64,000 nucleotides of DNA, taken from positions 966,138-1,030,137 of the forward strand of contig NZ_KQ033871.1 in NCBI RefSeq assembly GCF_000967195.1. The letters run 5' to 3'. This DNA is from Lactobacillus kullabergensis. Its GTDB lineage: Bacteria > Bacillota > Bacilli > Lactobacillales > Lactobacillaceae. Made by a program: the position numbers and the translations under genes. Of the stretch, positions 28,440 to 37,608 are shown piece after piece. The notes under the pieces are model-generated. The model was given only the letters and a program-made list of their open reading frames with translations. It had not been told where the DNA came from and did not search any database. The number at the start of each line of letters is the position of its first letter. Positions within the stretch are counted from its first letter, which is position 1.

Positions 28440-29204
28440 TTAAAATCTTTTTCTGCGAAAGATTAAATAGCCGGTAATCACAAAAATAAGAATATAGACT
28501 AGACTACCCATTAAAAGCTCTTGGTTATTCAGGTGGGTAGTTAAAACATACATGCCATAATTACCATATTGCCTGGTTAAGTCCACCATATTAAAAGGGT
28601 TCCATTTCATAATGCTTATAAGCTTGCCCCCGTTCATTAATTCGGAAGAAATGTTTTGACCTATAAATGTCACTAACAGGCTTGCTGCAATTACAATTGC
28701 ACTACTATTAATTAGGCACGAGAGTAAAAAAACAATAGCAATAATTAACATTGTAGTTACTAAATCTATTAGAGAAGCAGTTACCATGTTTAGCCATACC
28801 GGCTGATGGTATAGATAAAGTTCTGACCAATTAACTCGATAATTAAATATGGTATAACGCAGACAAATGGTATAAAAAAGAGCTAGCAAATGCAGAAAAA
28901 CATCGTATAAGAACAAAACAATATACTTCGATAAGTAGACATATATTTTATTCGAAGACTTATATAAGAGTGTTAAAATCGTATTGTTTTGAAATTCCAT
29001 TGAAAAACTGGTGGCACCTACTATTACTAGGATAAACATGATAAAATCAGAAGAATCAAAAGTTAATGTTAAAATTAGCTTTTTACTTTCATCTGCTAAA
29101 GCGAAACCGGTAATAAGCATTAGAAAAAATAATATGATAGATGCAATCCAAGTAATTTTGCGGTGCACTAATTTATATAATTCCTGCTTAATACTAAAAA
29201 TCAT
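28440..29204 (-). CDS. ABC-2 type permease, LanE/LanG-like (second permease)
   Basis: 254 residues, about six membrane helices. N-terminus IKQELYKLVHRKITWIASII and FSMEFQNNTILTLLYKSS near residue 70 fit the ABC-2 permeases of lantibiotic/bacitracin immunity transporters. Same organisation and many shared patterns with the next gene (FxMEYKNNTI), so the pair arose by duplication. Third gene of the ATPase-permease-permease operon at 30871-28440; in LanFEG systems such pairs form the membrane channel. Substrate unknown. Confidence 0.75.
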   Translation of the reverse strand: MIFSIKQELYKLVHRKITWIASIILFFLMLITGFALADESKKLILTLTFDSSDFIMFILVIVGATSFSMEFQNNTILTLLYKSSNKIYVYLSKYIVLFLYDVFLHLLALFYTICLRYTIFNYRVNWSELYLYHQPVWLNMVTASLIDLVTTMLIIAIVFLLSCLINSSAIVIAASLLVTFIGQNISSELMNGGKLISIMKWNPFNMVDLTRQYGNYGMYVLTTHLNNQELLMGSLVYILIFVITGYLIFRRKRF

Positions 29205-29222
29205 TTTAGTAATCTCCTCTCT

Positions 29223-29978
29223 TTATACTCGTCGATGTTTGAATAGATAATACCCTAGAACCATAAAAACTATGCCGTAAACGATATTGGCTATAATTAG
29301 TTCAAGACTTGATAAATTCGATTTTAAGCTAAGGCTTGGCTTTGATAATTGCTGGGAAATAAAAATCATATTTAAAAAATTCCATTTAATAGTACTTATA
29401 AAATAGGGAAAGGTTTGCATTAATCCTTTGGAAAAGCTGGCACCAAAAAATGCTAGTACAATTCCAAAACAAACTACTACAGCGTTATTTTTAACCAGCA
29501 TAATGAGCATAAAAGATAAGCCAATGCTAAAAAAAGAATAAATCAATGCTCCTGCCAGGTTAGTTACCAGATCATTTAAAAGATTATTACCATTTTTGTT
29601 AACTAACCAATCATATCTGACATTATTAAAGAACATGCTTAAAATCAAGGTAAGTAAAAATGCAATCAATGTTAGGAGAAAACTATAGACTAAGACAACC
29701 AAAAACTTGGAAAAGTAAATTTGAAACTTGCTTGAAGTCTTATACTCCAGCATGATAATCGTGTTATTCTTGTATTCCATTGAAAAAATTGCAGATGCTA
29801 CGGTAATAACTATTAAAGGAATCCACTCATTTGCACCAAATCCGTAGCCAAGGGATTGGCGCGTAATAGGATTAGTAAAAAAGTTGTAAATAATTGTTAC
29901 AATGAGAATAATCAGACCATACAGAGCAATGTTTTCATGCCTGAATTTATAGATTTCCTGTTTAAAGCTTATAAGCAT
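29223..29978 (-). CDS. ABC-2 type permease, LanE/LanG-like (first permease)
   Basis: 251 residues, about six helices. Starts MLISFKQEIYKFRHENIALYG and holds SMEYKNNTIIMLEYKTSSKFQ, the counterpart of SMEFQNNTILTLLYKSSNKI in the following permease. Five bases after the ATPase gene, so co-transcribed. Together with the ATPase and its partner it gives a LanFEG-like three-part exporter; no lantibiotic biosynthesis genes are near, so defence against foreign peptides is more likely than self-immunity (inference). Confidence 0.75.
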   Translation of the reverse strand: MLISFKQEIYKFRHENIALYGLIILIVTIIYNFFTNPITRQSLGYGFGANEWIPLIVITVASAIFSMEYKNNTIIMLEYKTSSKFQIYFSKFLVVLVYSFLLTLIAFLLTLILSMFFNNVRYDWLVNKNGNNLLNDLVTNLAGALIYSFFSIGLSFMLIMLVKNNAVVVCFGIVLAFFGASFSKGLMQTFPYFISTIKWNFLNMIFISQQLSKPSLSLKSNLSSLELIIANIVYGIVFMVLGYYLFKHRRV

Positions 29979-29983
29979 TCTTT

Positions 29984-30871
29984 CTATCCCCTTTTCTTTT
30001 CCAAGACATCAACTACAATTCGTTCAAGGTTGGCTTCAAGCGGCAAAATTTCTTTTAAGTGAACACCTTCGTTAAAAAGCAGATCTTCTATTTTGTATAT
30101 GTCGTTTTGACTTACTATCAAATAATTTTCATTTTCTGTAAATGTGATCTGGTAAGCAGCAAAAATCTTTTTTGCAAGTTTATTATTTTCAGTAGTCAAA
30201 TGGTATTTTTGGTGACTAATTTTTTCAAATTCTTTGACCTCTTTATTCAATATAATTTGTCCTCCGGAGATTAAGACAACTCTCGTCATTACTTTTTGTA
30301 ATTCACTTAAAATATGACTTGAAATTAAAAAAGCTGTTCCTTGATCAGAATATCTTTTGATTAATTTTCTTACTCGAATCGTTGATTCAATGTCAAGTCC
30401 GTTCATTGGTTCATCAAGAATTACAATTTGGGGCTGATTTAATAAGGCGATTGCTATGCCTAATTTTTGCTTCATCCCCAGTGAATATCCTTTAGCCTTA
30501 TTATTAATATATGAATCCATTTGTAATTCGGAAATTAGGTTTGCCATATCTTTTTGATCATGAGCATAAAGGGTCAAATTCTGCATTCCAGTAAGAAATG
30601 GGTAAATTGCCGGATGTTCAATTAATGCTCCAAGCATTGTTAAAGCATGATGGTCATTTTCAGACACATTTTTGCCATTGACCTCTATTTTTCCTTTAAA
30701 TTTCATTAAGCCTAAAATGGTTTTCATAATAGTTGTTTTCCCAGCACCATTAGGGCCTATCAAACCGATTATTTCACCAGCTTTAACATCAAAAGTAGCA
30801 TTATTAACTAGCACTGTCTTGCCCACATAAGTACTAACATTATCAACTCGTAGTGCAATCGCACATTGCAT
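29984..30871 (-). CDS. ABC transporter ATP-binding protein, LanF/BcrA-like
   Basis: 295 residues. Walker A LIGPNGAGKTT near residue 36, signature YSLGMKQKLGIAIAL, Walker B IVILDEPMNGLD, H-loop ISSHILSEL. The C-terminal extension of about 85 residues after the ATPase core matches the BcrA/LanF group. The ATG follows an AAAGGATGAG ribosome binding site. First gene of an operon with two ABC-2 permeases, expressed from a promoter (P3) that has the same element as the GntR promoters P1 and P2. It has no regulator of its own. Confidence 0.85.
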   Translation of the reverse strand: MQCAIALRVDNVSTYVGKTVLVNNATFDVKAGEIIGLIGPNGAGKTTIMKTILGLMKFKGKIEVNGKNVSENDHHALTMLGALIEHPAIYPFLTGMQNLTLYAHDQKDMANLISELQMDSYINNKAKGYSLGMKQKLGIAIALLNQPQIVILDEPMNGLDIESTIRVRKLIKRYSDQGTAFLISSHILSELQKVMTRVVLISGGQIILNKEVKEFEKISHQKYHLTTENNKLAKKIFAAYQITFTENENYLIVSQNDIYKIEDLLFNEGVHLKEILPLEANLERIVVDVLEKKRG

Positions 30872-30900
30872 AGTCGCTCATCCTTTCTCTTTTATAATAA

Positions 30901-30957
30901 TAGTGAACTAGATAAGTAATACACTAGCATGATAAAATAAATAATTAACTTTTGCAA
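30901..30957 (-). promoter_or_regulatory. Promoter P3 with shared operator-like element
   Basis: Minus strand: -35 TTGCAA (30952-30957), 17-base spacer, -10 TATCAT (30929-30934), then TAGTGTATTAC at the start of an imperfect inverted repeat (outer arms TAGTG and CACTA) over 30901-30926. The TAGTGTATTA core equals the left half of P1/P2. It lies 30 bases before the LanF-like gene. The remainder of the gene-free stretch 30872-31201 holds the pepT terminator and nothing else I can identify. Confidence 0.62.
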
Positions 30958-31021
30958 GTTGTCTTTTACCTTTTGTCTTAGAAAAATTTAAGTGTTCCAC
31001 AAGTTGTCAATATAAAACTTT

Positions 31022-31071
31022 AAAAATAAAAAAGGCACATAAAACCATTTTTGATAATGATCCTATGTACC
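31022..31071 (-). terminator. Probable terminator of pepT
   Basis: On the minus strand GGTACATA (31064-31071) pairs with TATGTGCC (31034-31041) with one G-T pair, followed by TTTTTTATTTTT (31022-31033). It is about 130 bases downstream of the pepT stop; the sequence between is A/T-rich without a gene. Confidence 0.6.
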
Positions 31072-31201
31072 TAGATTTAAATTTCTATTAATTGTGCATA
31101 ATTTTACTAACTTTTTAGAAGTTAAATTATGTCCATCAGAATAAGATTTAAGCTTTTAATTATTTTAATAAGAAGTATTAAAAACAGTCGTTTTTGTTTC
31201 A

Positions 31202-32443
31202 CTATTTGTTGCTATTTGCATTCAACTCTATCATTTTAATCATTACATCTACTGCTTTTGCCATAGATTCAAGCACGGTATATTCAAAGCGTCCGTGCAT
31301 ATTTTCTTGCCCGGAAAAAAGATCTGGACAAGGTAGACCTCTGTAAGTTAAAAGTGAACCATCAGTGCCACCCCTGACCGGGTCCTCATTGATCGTGAGT
31401 CCTTCAGCCTTATATGCTTTTCTAGCTAAGTTAACAATTTCCATATGGTCTTTAAGAATATCGGCCATATTGTAATATTGATCTCTCATGTTAAGCTTAA
31501 TTCTCTCAGTCCCGAATTCTTTGTTCATTTGATTAACAATAGCCTTGACTTTATTTTTACGATCTTCCAGACCATCTCTTTCAAAATCGCGAACGATGTA
31601 TTCCATTTGAGCATTATCAACCGTACCAGTAAAATTGGTTAGATGATAAAATCCTTCCCAGCCCGCAGTCTTTTCAGGGACTTCGTTTTGCGGAAGCTGA
31701 TTTTGGAAGTTAATGCCAACTTGGATAGCATTAATCATCTGATCTTTAGCTACAGAAGGGTGCACATTTACCCCTTGAATATCAAGGGTAAAGGTTGCAG
31801 CAGAAAAGGTACCCCAATCTAACTTACCCGGAGCACCACCATCAACGGTAAAAGCGAAATCCGCTCCAAATTCATCAATATCAAAATGCTGTGCGCCCAT
31901 TCCAATCTCTTCATCAGGAGTAAAGCCAAAGCGAATTTTACCGTGTTTTATTTCTGGATGTTCTAATAAGTATTCTGCTACAGTAACAAGCTCTGCTACT
32001 CCACATTTATCATCTCCGCCAAGAAGTGTGTCTCCTGAAGCTGTAATAATAGTTTGTCCTGCGTATTTTTTCAAATTAGGAAATTCGGCAGGATCTAAAT
32101 AAAACTGTGAATCACCTAACTGAATTTTAGATTTCCCATCATAATTCTCGTGAACCTGTGGTCTGATATTTTCAGCATTAAAATCAGCAGTATCACAATG
32201 AGCTAAAAGTCCCATTACTGGAACATCATAATCAACATTTGCCGCTATTTCAGCAATGACACAGCCTGATTTTTGATTGTAATGCACATCAGATAAACCC
32301 AATTTTTCCAGGTCAGGCAGAATATATTCTTTTTGAAAAATTTCTTGCCGCTTTGTCGAAGGAAAACGATCAGAGTGCTCATCAGAGCGTGAATTAACTT
32401 TGACATACTTTAAAAATCTTGGTAATAAATTTGGATACTCCAT
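31202..32443 (-). CDS. pepT: Peptidase T (tripeptide aminopeptidase)
   Basis: Cytoplasmic zinc aminopeptidase of the M20 family that takes the N-terminal residue off tripeptides, part of the peptide-use system of lactobacilli. Zinc ligands and catalytic residues appear in GLLAHCDTADF, GGDDKCGVAEL, FTPDEEIGMGAQHFD, and PVRGGTDGSLLTYRGLPCPDLF. The dimerisation domain lies between about residues 205 and 315. 413 residues is normal. It follows the nif3-like gene by 13 bases. Confidence 0.95.
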   Translation of the reverse strand: MEYPNLLPRFLKYVKVNSRSDEHSDRFPSTKRQEIFQKEYILPDLEKLGLSDVHYNQKSGCVIAEIAANVDYDVPVMGLLAHCDTADFNAENIRPQVHENYDGKSKIQLGDSQFYLDPAEFPNLKKYAGQTIITASGDTLLGGDDKCGVAELVTVAEYLLEHPEIKHGKIRFGFTPDEEIGMGAQHFDIDEFGADFAFTVDGGAPGKLDWGTFSAATFTLDIQGVNVHPSVAKDQMINAIQVGINFQNQLPQNEVPEKTAGWEGFYHLTNFTGTVDNAQMEYIVRDFERDGLEDRKNKVKAIVNQMNKEFGTERIKLNMRDQYYNMADILKDHMEIVNLARKAYKAEGLTINEDPVRGGTDGSLLTYRGLPCPDLFSGQENMHGRFEYTVLESMAKAVDVMIKMIELNANSNK

Positions 32444-32456
32444 CTTATCTCCTTAA

Positions 32457-33254
32457 TTAAAATAAATCCTGAAATGGGTTTGTAGAAACTTGTGATTCTG
32501 TGACATCAACATCCCATGAATTTTCTTTGTTCCATTTAAGCAACTTTTGAAAAATCTTTTGTTTAAATATTTTTTCAGTATAGTGCCCTGGATCAACTAC
32601 TGTCAAACCTGCTGAAATCATATCATGTCCCGTATGGTAATATACATCGCCTGTGATAAATGCATCTATTTTTTCTTCTACTGCTTGATGCCAATATTTT
32701 CCGCCGTCACCACAAATAAAGCAGACAGAAGAAATCAGTTGCTCATTATCAGCAGTAATTAATCTTACCATTTTTACGTGCATTTTGTCTTTGACATAAT
32801 AAGCAAATTCTCTAGCAGAAAGAGGCTGGGCTAGTCTACCCTTACGCCCTATAGCTATGCCATCTTCATCAGGACAAAATGGTTCAACATCTTTTAATCC
32901 CAGTTCTTCAGCTTGCCAGTCGCTTGAACCATCTATTGCTTTATCAGAATTGGTGTGAATAGAATAGACAGTAATTCCATGAGCAATAATTTTGCCATAC
33001 ATCGCATATTGGGGATTAGCAAAATCAAGATTTTGAGCTGGACGAAACATTAACGGATGATGACTAATAATTAAATTTGCCCCTTTTTGTATTGCTTCGT
33101 CAACTACCTGTGGTCTGACATCTAAGGTGGTCATTATTTTAGTGACATTCTGCTGCATCGAGCCTATTTGGATGCCAACCGGATCGCCTTGGCTAGCTAT
33201 TTCTTCTGGAAAATGTTGCTGTAAAACAGCTATTATATCTGCTACTTTAGTCAT
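32457..33254 (-). CDS. Nif3-like dinuclear metal centre protein (YqfO family, short form)
   Basis: 265 residues. Metal-binding histidines are visible in LIISHHPLMFRP near residue 64 and HTNSDKAIDG near 99; the C-terminal DVYYHTGHDMISAGLTVVDPGHYTE adds the remaining ligands. Often annotated as GTP cyclohydrolase 1 type 2, but no function is generally accepted. Lacks the insert domain of the long YqfO form. Overlaps the trmK gene by eight bases; this pair is conserved in Firmicutes. Confidence 0.88.
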   Translation of the reverse strand: MTKVADIIAVLQQHFPEEIASQGDPVGIQIGSMQQNVTKIMTTLDVRPQVVDEAIQKGANLIISHHPLMFRPAQNLDFANPQYAMYGKIIAHGITVYSIHTNSDKAIDGSSDWQAEELGLKDVEPFCPDEDGIAIGRKGRLAQPLSAREFAYYVKDKMHVKMVRLITADNEQLISSVCFICGDGGKYWHQAVEEKIDAFITGDVYYHTGHDMISAGLTVVDPGHYTEKIFKQKIFQKLLKWNKENSWDVDVTESQVSTNPFQDLF

Positions 33255-33930
33255 TTATTTCTTCCTCGATCATTTTTATTTCTGACTCAATTTTGTGCAT
33301 ATGGACTAAATCTTTTTCTTTAGCCTTATTTAAATTAAGCAGTAATTTCTTGTGATATGCAAGTTGACCTCGCCATTTTTGATAAAAAACTTCATTTTTT
33401 TCTTGTAAGATTTCTGGACCAAAAAATAGTTCTTTTTCTGTCAATTTGACAATTTTATTAGTTTTTTCTGCCTTAATTAATTCGTATGTGTGTCCTGCTT
33501 CAGTAATAATTTTTTCTCTTTTTATTTGATAATTATGATTCATTAACCAGTTTCGGACACCGGGCTCACCTATATTTGGCTCAAGGATTAAAGTTTCGAA
33601 AATAGAATCTTTTAGCCAAGCATCATTTAAAATCTGCGTTATTAACTTGCCGCCCATTCCGGCAATAATTACTGTATCAATTTGATCAGCAGAATTAATA
33701 GTATCAAGTCCTGCCCCAAGCCTAGTTTCAATATTCCCATCTAAACCTGCAGCTGCTATGTCTTTTTTCGCATTTTCCAATGGTCCAGCTGCAACATCAC
33801 TAGCAATAGCAAACTGAATTTTATTTTCTTTCACCAATTGAATCGGTAAATAAGCATGATCAGTACCAATATCTGCAATGCGTGCACCCTGGTCAACCAT
33901 TTGTGCCAATGAGTTCAATCTTAAGTTCAT
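33247..33930 (-). CDS. trmK: tRNA (adenine22-N1)-methyltransferase
   Basis: 227 residues, SAM-dependent enzyme that methylates A22 of some tRNAs. N-terminal RLNSLAQMVDQGARIADIGTDHAYLPI is the family SAM site (about 4-30), followed by AGMGGKLITQIL near residue 90 and LEPNIGEPGVRNWLM near 115. A helical C-terminal tail (about 175-227) is typical. Overlaps nif3-like gene. In most relatives it lies directly behind rpoD; here about 5 kb of other genes intervene. Confidence 0.93.
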   Translation of the reverse strand: MNLRLNSLAQMVDQGARIADIGTDHAYLPIQLVKENKIQFAIASDVAAGPLENAKKDIAAAGLDGNIETRLGAGLDTINSADQIDTVIIAGMGGKLITQILNDAWLKDSIFETLILEPNIGEPGVRNWLMNHNYQIKREKIITEAGHTYELIKAEKTNKIVKLTEKELFFGPEILQEKNEVFYQKWRGQLAYHKKLLLNLNKAKEKDLVHMHKIESEIKMIEEEIND

Positions 33931-34002
33931 TTATATCCTACTTTCTTCATAATAAAATTTTAGCATAATGAATTTTTATTAGATAAAGATAAAATAACGA
34001 TT

Positions 34003-35586
34003 TTAAATACAATTTTTATTAGCTTCTAAATCGATCTTACGATCAAACATGCTTGCTTCATCTGTAGATATATGATGAGCAACCTCAATTACTGTTCCGG
34101 AAAATTCTTTTAAAAAAGTAGCGTGAATTTTTCGAGATAATTTTGTGTCCAATGAGGAAGTAGCTTCGTCTGCTAACAAAATTTGTCTTTTCTTGAGCAG
34201 TGCGCGGGCAATTTCTATACGCTGATTTTGTCCTCCTGACAAATTTTTACCTCCAAGGCCAACTTGATAATGATATCCCTTTTTTCTTACCAGTTCTTCT
34301 AGGCCAGCTTTAGCAACGACCTTATTCAGTTCTTGTTTGGTAACCTTTTGTCCTAAAGTAATATTGTATTCAATCGTGTCGTTTAAAATAAATGGTTGTT
34401 GATTGATCAAAGCAAAGAGTTCATGGTCTTTATTCCAATTGCCACTAGCTTTTTCTCCATTTATCAGGTAAGAGCCTAAATCCAGCTTATATTTTCCTAT
34501 CAAGACTTTGAGCAAAGTTGATTTTCCCCAACCTGAAGGAGCCTGTAATAATATTTTTTCCCCCTTTTTGATTACTAAATTTACTTTTTGAAAAATAGTT
34601 TGTTTATCAAAATAGATTGTGGCATTAATTAAACTCAAATTATTGAAAACAGGGATTGAACTATTATCGCTTGCTTGTCTTTTATACTTTTGTATTTTTA
34701 TAAATTTAGTCCAAATGGGAGTGGTCATTTTAATATCATTAACGCACATAAAAATATTAACTATCGGATTCACGAAATTATTCGATAGCTGCACAATCAT
34801 CATAAAAGTACTCAAAGTAATATTTCCTATAGTTATCAAATAAACTCCAACACTAAATGGAATAATCATGCCAAAACAATATGCGGCAAAAGAGGTTAAT
34901 TCGTTTGCAATGCCCTTGGATAAATTCGTTGATTGTAAGGCGTCCTCCATTTTGCGAGCGCTTTTTATTAAGCGCTTAGCAATAGAATTTTCTGAATTAT
35001 ATAAAGAAAAAATGGTTGTGCCGTTAATCGTTTCCGTAACGGTAGCGGTATAATTACTATTTGCCCTTTCCCATTTTTTAGAATTAGCAGAAATTTTTTT
35101 ACCGGCAAAATTTTGAACTAAGGCTGGAATTATTGCTGCAATAAAAAAGACCAAAGAAATAAACCAAGATGTAATCACTGCAGTGATAATAGCAGTCAAA
35201 AATTTTAAGATGTAATTAAAAATTTTTAATTCGGCAACAACTTTACTAGTCTCAATTTGTTTAAGGTCGTTTGTCATAAATGAAGTATCAAGTTTAGCTT
35301 CATCATTAATATTAACGATATGATCAGTTGCTATCTCTTTGATTTTGATGTTAATATCATGGATCAAATTTAAAAAGGAATACTGAAAAAGTATTCCAAT
35401 TATACTGAAAATAATTAATCCGCTAATGGCGAATAAAGTTAATCCGAGCAAATTTCCCGTAGGCTTTTGAGCAAAGGAAATGAATACTTTTAATAGATAA
35501 GCTAAAAATACTGACTGAAATGAATCAAGAATTGAAATAATTAGAAAAAGAAAAAGTTTCCATTTCTTTGCATATTTGATAGCCAT
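34003..35586 (-). CDS. ABC exporter, fused membrane and ATPase domains
   Basis: 527 residues. Six membrane helices in about 1-300, then an ATPase with Walker A LQAPSGWGKST (about 355), signature LSGGQNQRIEIARAL, Walker B ILLADEATSSLD and H-loop VAHHISTDE. Short for a full half-transporter (many are 570-600), lacking N-terminal peptidase domain, so not a peptide-processing exporter. Strong AGGAGG ribosome binding site. Resembles the broken gene at 50291-51886 in length and layout. Substrate unknown. It is divergent from the Nudix gene over 180 bases. Confidence 0.85.
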   Translation of the reverse strand: MAIKYAKKWKLFLFLIISILDSFQSVFLAYLLKVFISFAQKPTGNLLGLTLFAISGLIIFSIIGILFQYSFLNLIHDINIKIKEIATDHIVNINDEAKLDTSFMTNDLKQIETSKVVAELKIFNYILKFLTAIITAVITSWFISLVFFIAAIIPALVQNFAGKKISANSKKWERANSNYTATVTETINGTTIFSLYNSENSIAKRLIKSARKMEDALQSTNLSKGIANELTSFAAYCFGMIIPFSVGVYLITIGNITLSTFMMIVQLSNNFVNPIVNIFMCVNDIKMTTPIWTKFIKIQKYKRQASDNSSIPVFNNLSLINATIYFDKQTIFQKVNLVIKKGEKILLQAPSGWGKSTLLKVLIGKYKLDLGSYLINGEKASGNWNKDHELFALINQQPFILNDTIEYNITLGQKVTKQELNKVVAKAGLEELVRKKGYHYQVGLGGKNLSGGQNQRIEIARALLKKRQILLADEATSSLDTKLSRKIHATFLKEFSGTVIEVAHHISTDEASMFDRKIDLEANKNCI

Positions 35587-35766
35587 GTTATCCTCCTAAA
35601 ACTTAAAACAGTATTACAAGTATAATGGAACAAATTAATAAAAGCCACAAAATCCCTAGTATAATTTTAATTTGACGGCAAAAAAGTGAGAAAAATTTTC
35701 TTTTTCTTTCTAAATTGCTATTTTATAATTGATAATAAGATTTAAAGGAAAGAGATTTTTGACTTA

Positions 35767-36207
35767 ATGGATAGAACTGAACCTGTTACTTTGACAAATA
35801 TGTGCATGATTAAAAAAAACGATAATATCTTAGTTTTGGATCGTAATGACCCCTATTGGCCAGGATTGACTTTTCCTGGTGGTCATGTGGAAAATCACGA
35901 ATCTTTTTATGACTCGGTAGTGCGCGAGGTTAAGGAGGAAACGAATTTAGATATTAAAAATCCTCGTCTTTGTGGAATTAAACAATTTTATGATGAAAAA
36001 GACCACCGCTATCTTGTCTTTTTTTATATTGCCACTAAATTCACCGGTAAAGTCAAGGCCTCAAGAGAAGGTAAATTAACCTGGATGACTAAAGAAGAGC
36101 TTTTCAAACATAAATTGGCATACAATTTTGACAGGGATCTATTAGTTTACTTTAACCCAAATATTGATGAACATATATTAGATGGTGAGCGAGACGAATT
36201 ATTCTGA
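35767..36207 (+). CDS. Nudix hydrolase (MutT-like)
   Basis: 146 residues. The Nudix box reads GGHVENHESFYDSVVREVKEETNLDI, with the GxxxxxExxxxxxxREUxEE core intact but Asn in the last glycine place (ETNL for ExGU). The N-terminal VTLTNMCMIKKNDNILVLDR and the WMTKEEL segment near residue 110 are like those of the 8-oxo-dGTP/dNTP-cleaning group in lactobacilli, though substrate is not decided. RBS AAAGGAAAGAG before the ATG. Followed 11 bases later by a CPBP protease gene. Confidence 0.85.
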   Translation: MDRTEPVTLTNMCMIKKNDNILVLDRNDPYWPGLTFPGGHVENHESFYDSVVREVKEETNLDIKNPRLCGIKQFYDEKDHRYLVFFYIATKFTGKVKASREGKLTWMTKEELFKHKLAYNFDRDLLVYFNPNIDEHILDGERDELF

Positions 36208-36218
36208 GGAGTATACAA

Positions 36219-37424
36219 ATGCTGTCGGAAAAAAGAATTAAGCGTTGGCACCTTGGACAAATAATTGTTCAAGAAATTTTGCTTATTGTGGCACTTGTGC
36301 TATTTTTCAAATTCAACCCCCTAACCAAGAGTAGACTTGGAGCAGTAGTAGTTCTGCCGGTTTTATTCATACTGGTTCTATTGCAACTAACCCTTTTATG
36401 CGAAAAACATCCTGAAAGAAAGTTAGTTCAATTTAATCATTATTTTCAGTCCGTCAATATATTATTGTGCTTTTTTGCACTACTCAGTTTGGGAGCAGCA
36501 TTTATCAAAATTTTTAATAATAAGAATGTGATCTTTTTATTAATTCTCTTTACGTTGTACGAACTCATTATGCTAGTTCCTATGGCAGAACTGGCATGGA
36601 GCAAAATAAAGAATCCGATTGGGCAGATCATAACTTTATTGTTGTTTGAAATTTTGATTGTTTCAATACCTGAAATTTTAACCATGTATAGCCATTCCTT
36701 GCTTCAAGTTCTCAACACCACAGGAATTACAGGTAGCATTTGTTTTATCATTACCTCAATCATCGTTATGAAAAACTGGCATTATCAAAATCCGGGTTTG
36801 AGGATAAGCTCAAGAGCAAAGTATTCAATTCTTGCGTTTATATTTATTTTTATTGTTGCTGACTGTTTAATTAATGCTTTTAATGATGCAAATAATTTAG
36901 GACAATTGCTAACTCGCTGGGATTTTCATATAACAACTAAACACCCAACTCAATATATTTTTCAGGGTATAGAAGCTGGTGTTGCTGAAGAATGGCTAAT
37001 GCGTTTTTGTATTTTGAGTATACTACTTAAAAAATTTAAAAATTCTAAAAATCAAGTTTTATGGGCAGTATTACTGGATGGTTTGATTTTCGGATCAATT
37101 CATCTTACTAACGCGGTGGTGCAACCACTCTCTGCCACGATTTTACAAATGATTAATGCTTTTGCTGCTGGGATTGCTTTTTCAGCAATTTATTTATATA
37201 CTGGGTCCTTTTTCGTAAATATTGTTTATCATGCAGTTTATGATATACTAGCCTTTTTAGCAGCTGGCACTACAGTTATGACAGTACCCCATATCTTTGA
37301 CTGGGAATATCTCTTTATTACCACTTTGATCTATTTGGCTTTTGCTTTCTTCTTATTATCAGGTAAGCGAAAAAGTGTTATCGAATATAATTTGCAGCAA
37401 TGGGAATTAAGTAACAAATCTTAG
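36219..37424 (+). CDS. CPBP-family intramembrane metalloprotease
   Basis: 401-residue membrane protein with about ten to eleven hydrophobic segments. The Abi/CPBP motifs are EEWLMR (the EExxxR motif, about residue 258), FGSIHLTN (FxxxH, about 287) and HAVYD (HxxxD, about 334), all needed for catalysis. Related proteins act as bacteriocin self-immunity or as prenyl protein proteases; here no bacteriocin structural gene is seen. It shares a transcript with the Nudix gene. A stop is followed by 184 gene-free bases containing a hairpin. Confidence 0.85.
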   Translation: MLSEKRIKRWHLGQIIVQEILLIVALVLFFKFNPLTKSRLGAVVVLPVLFILVLLQLTLLCEKHPERKLVQFNHYFQSVNILLCFFALLSLGAAFIKIFNNKNVIFLLILFTLYELIMLVPMAELAWSKIKNPIGQIITLLLFEILIVSIPEILTMYSHSLLQVLNTTGITGSICFIITSIIVMKNWHYQNPGLRISSRAKYSILAFIFIFIVADCLINAFNDANNLGQLLTRWDFHITTKHPTQYIFQGIEAGVAEEWLMRFCILSILLKKFKNSKNQVLWAVLLDGLIFGSIHLTNAVVQPLSATILQMINAFAAGIAFSAIYLYTGSFFVNIVYHAVYDILAFLAAGTTVMTVPHIFDWEYLFITTLIYLAFAFFLLSGKRKSVIEYNLQQWELSNKS

Positions 37425-37527
37425 ATGAGCTATATACTTAGTCACGAAATTAGATATTTTATGCCTCTATTTTCATATTAAATTAAGTTGAATTTGACTT
37501 ATATTTATAAAATTGTATATAAACTTA

Positions 37528-37564
37528 AGGGCATAGAACCACTTAAATACTGATTTTATGCCCT
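37528..37564. terminator. Hairpin between the CPBP protease and old yellow enzyme genes
   Basis: 8-bp stem AGGGCATA (37528-37535) and its complement (37557-37564) between two convergent genes. T runs beside the stem are weak, so termination is only likely from its position. Confidence 0.4.
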
Positions 37565-37608
37565 ATCATTAATTTTAAATTTTACAAACAATTTTTAATT
37601 CATATAAT

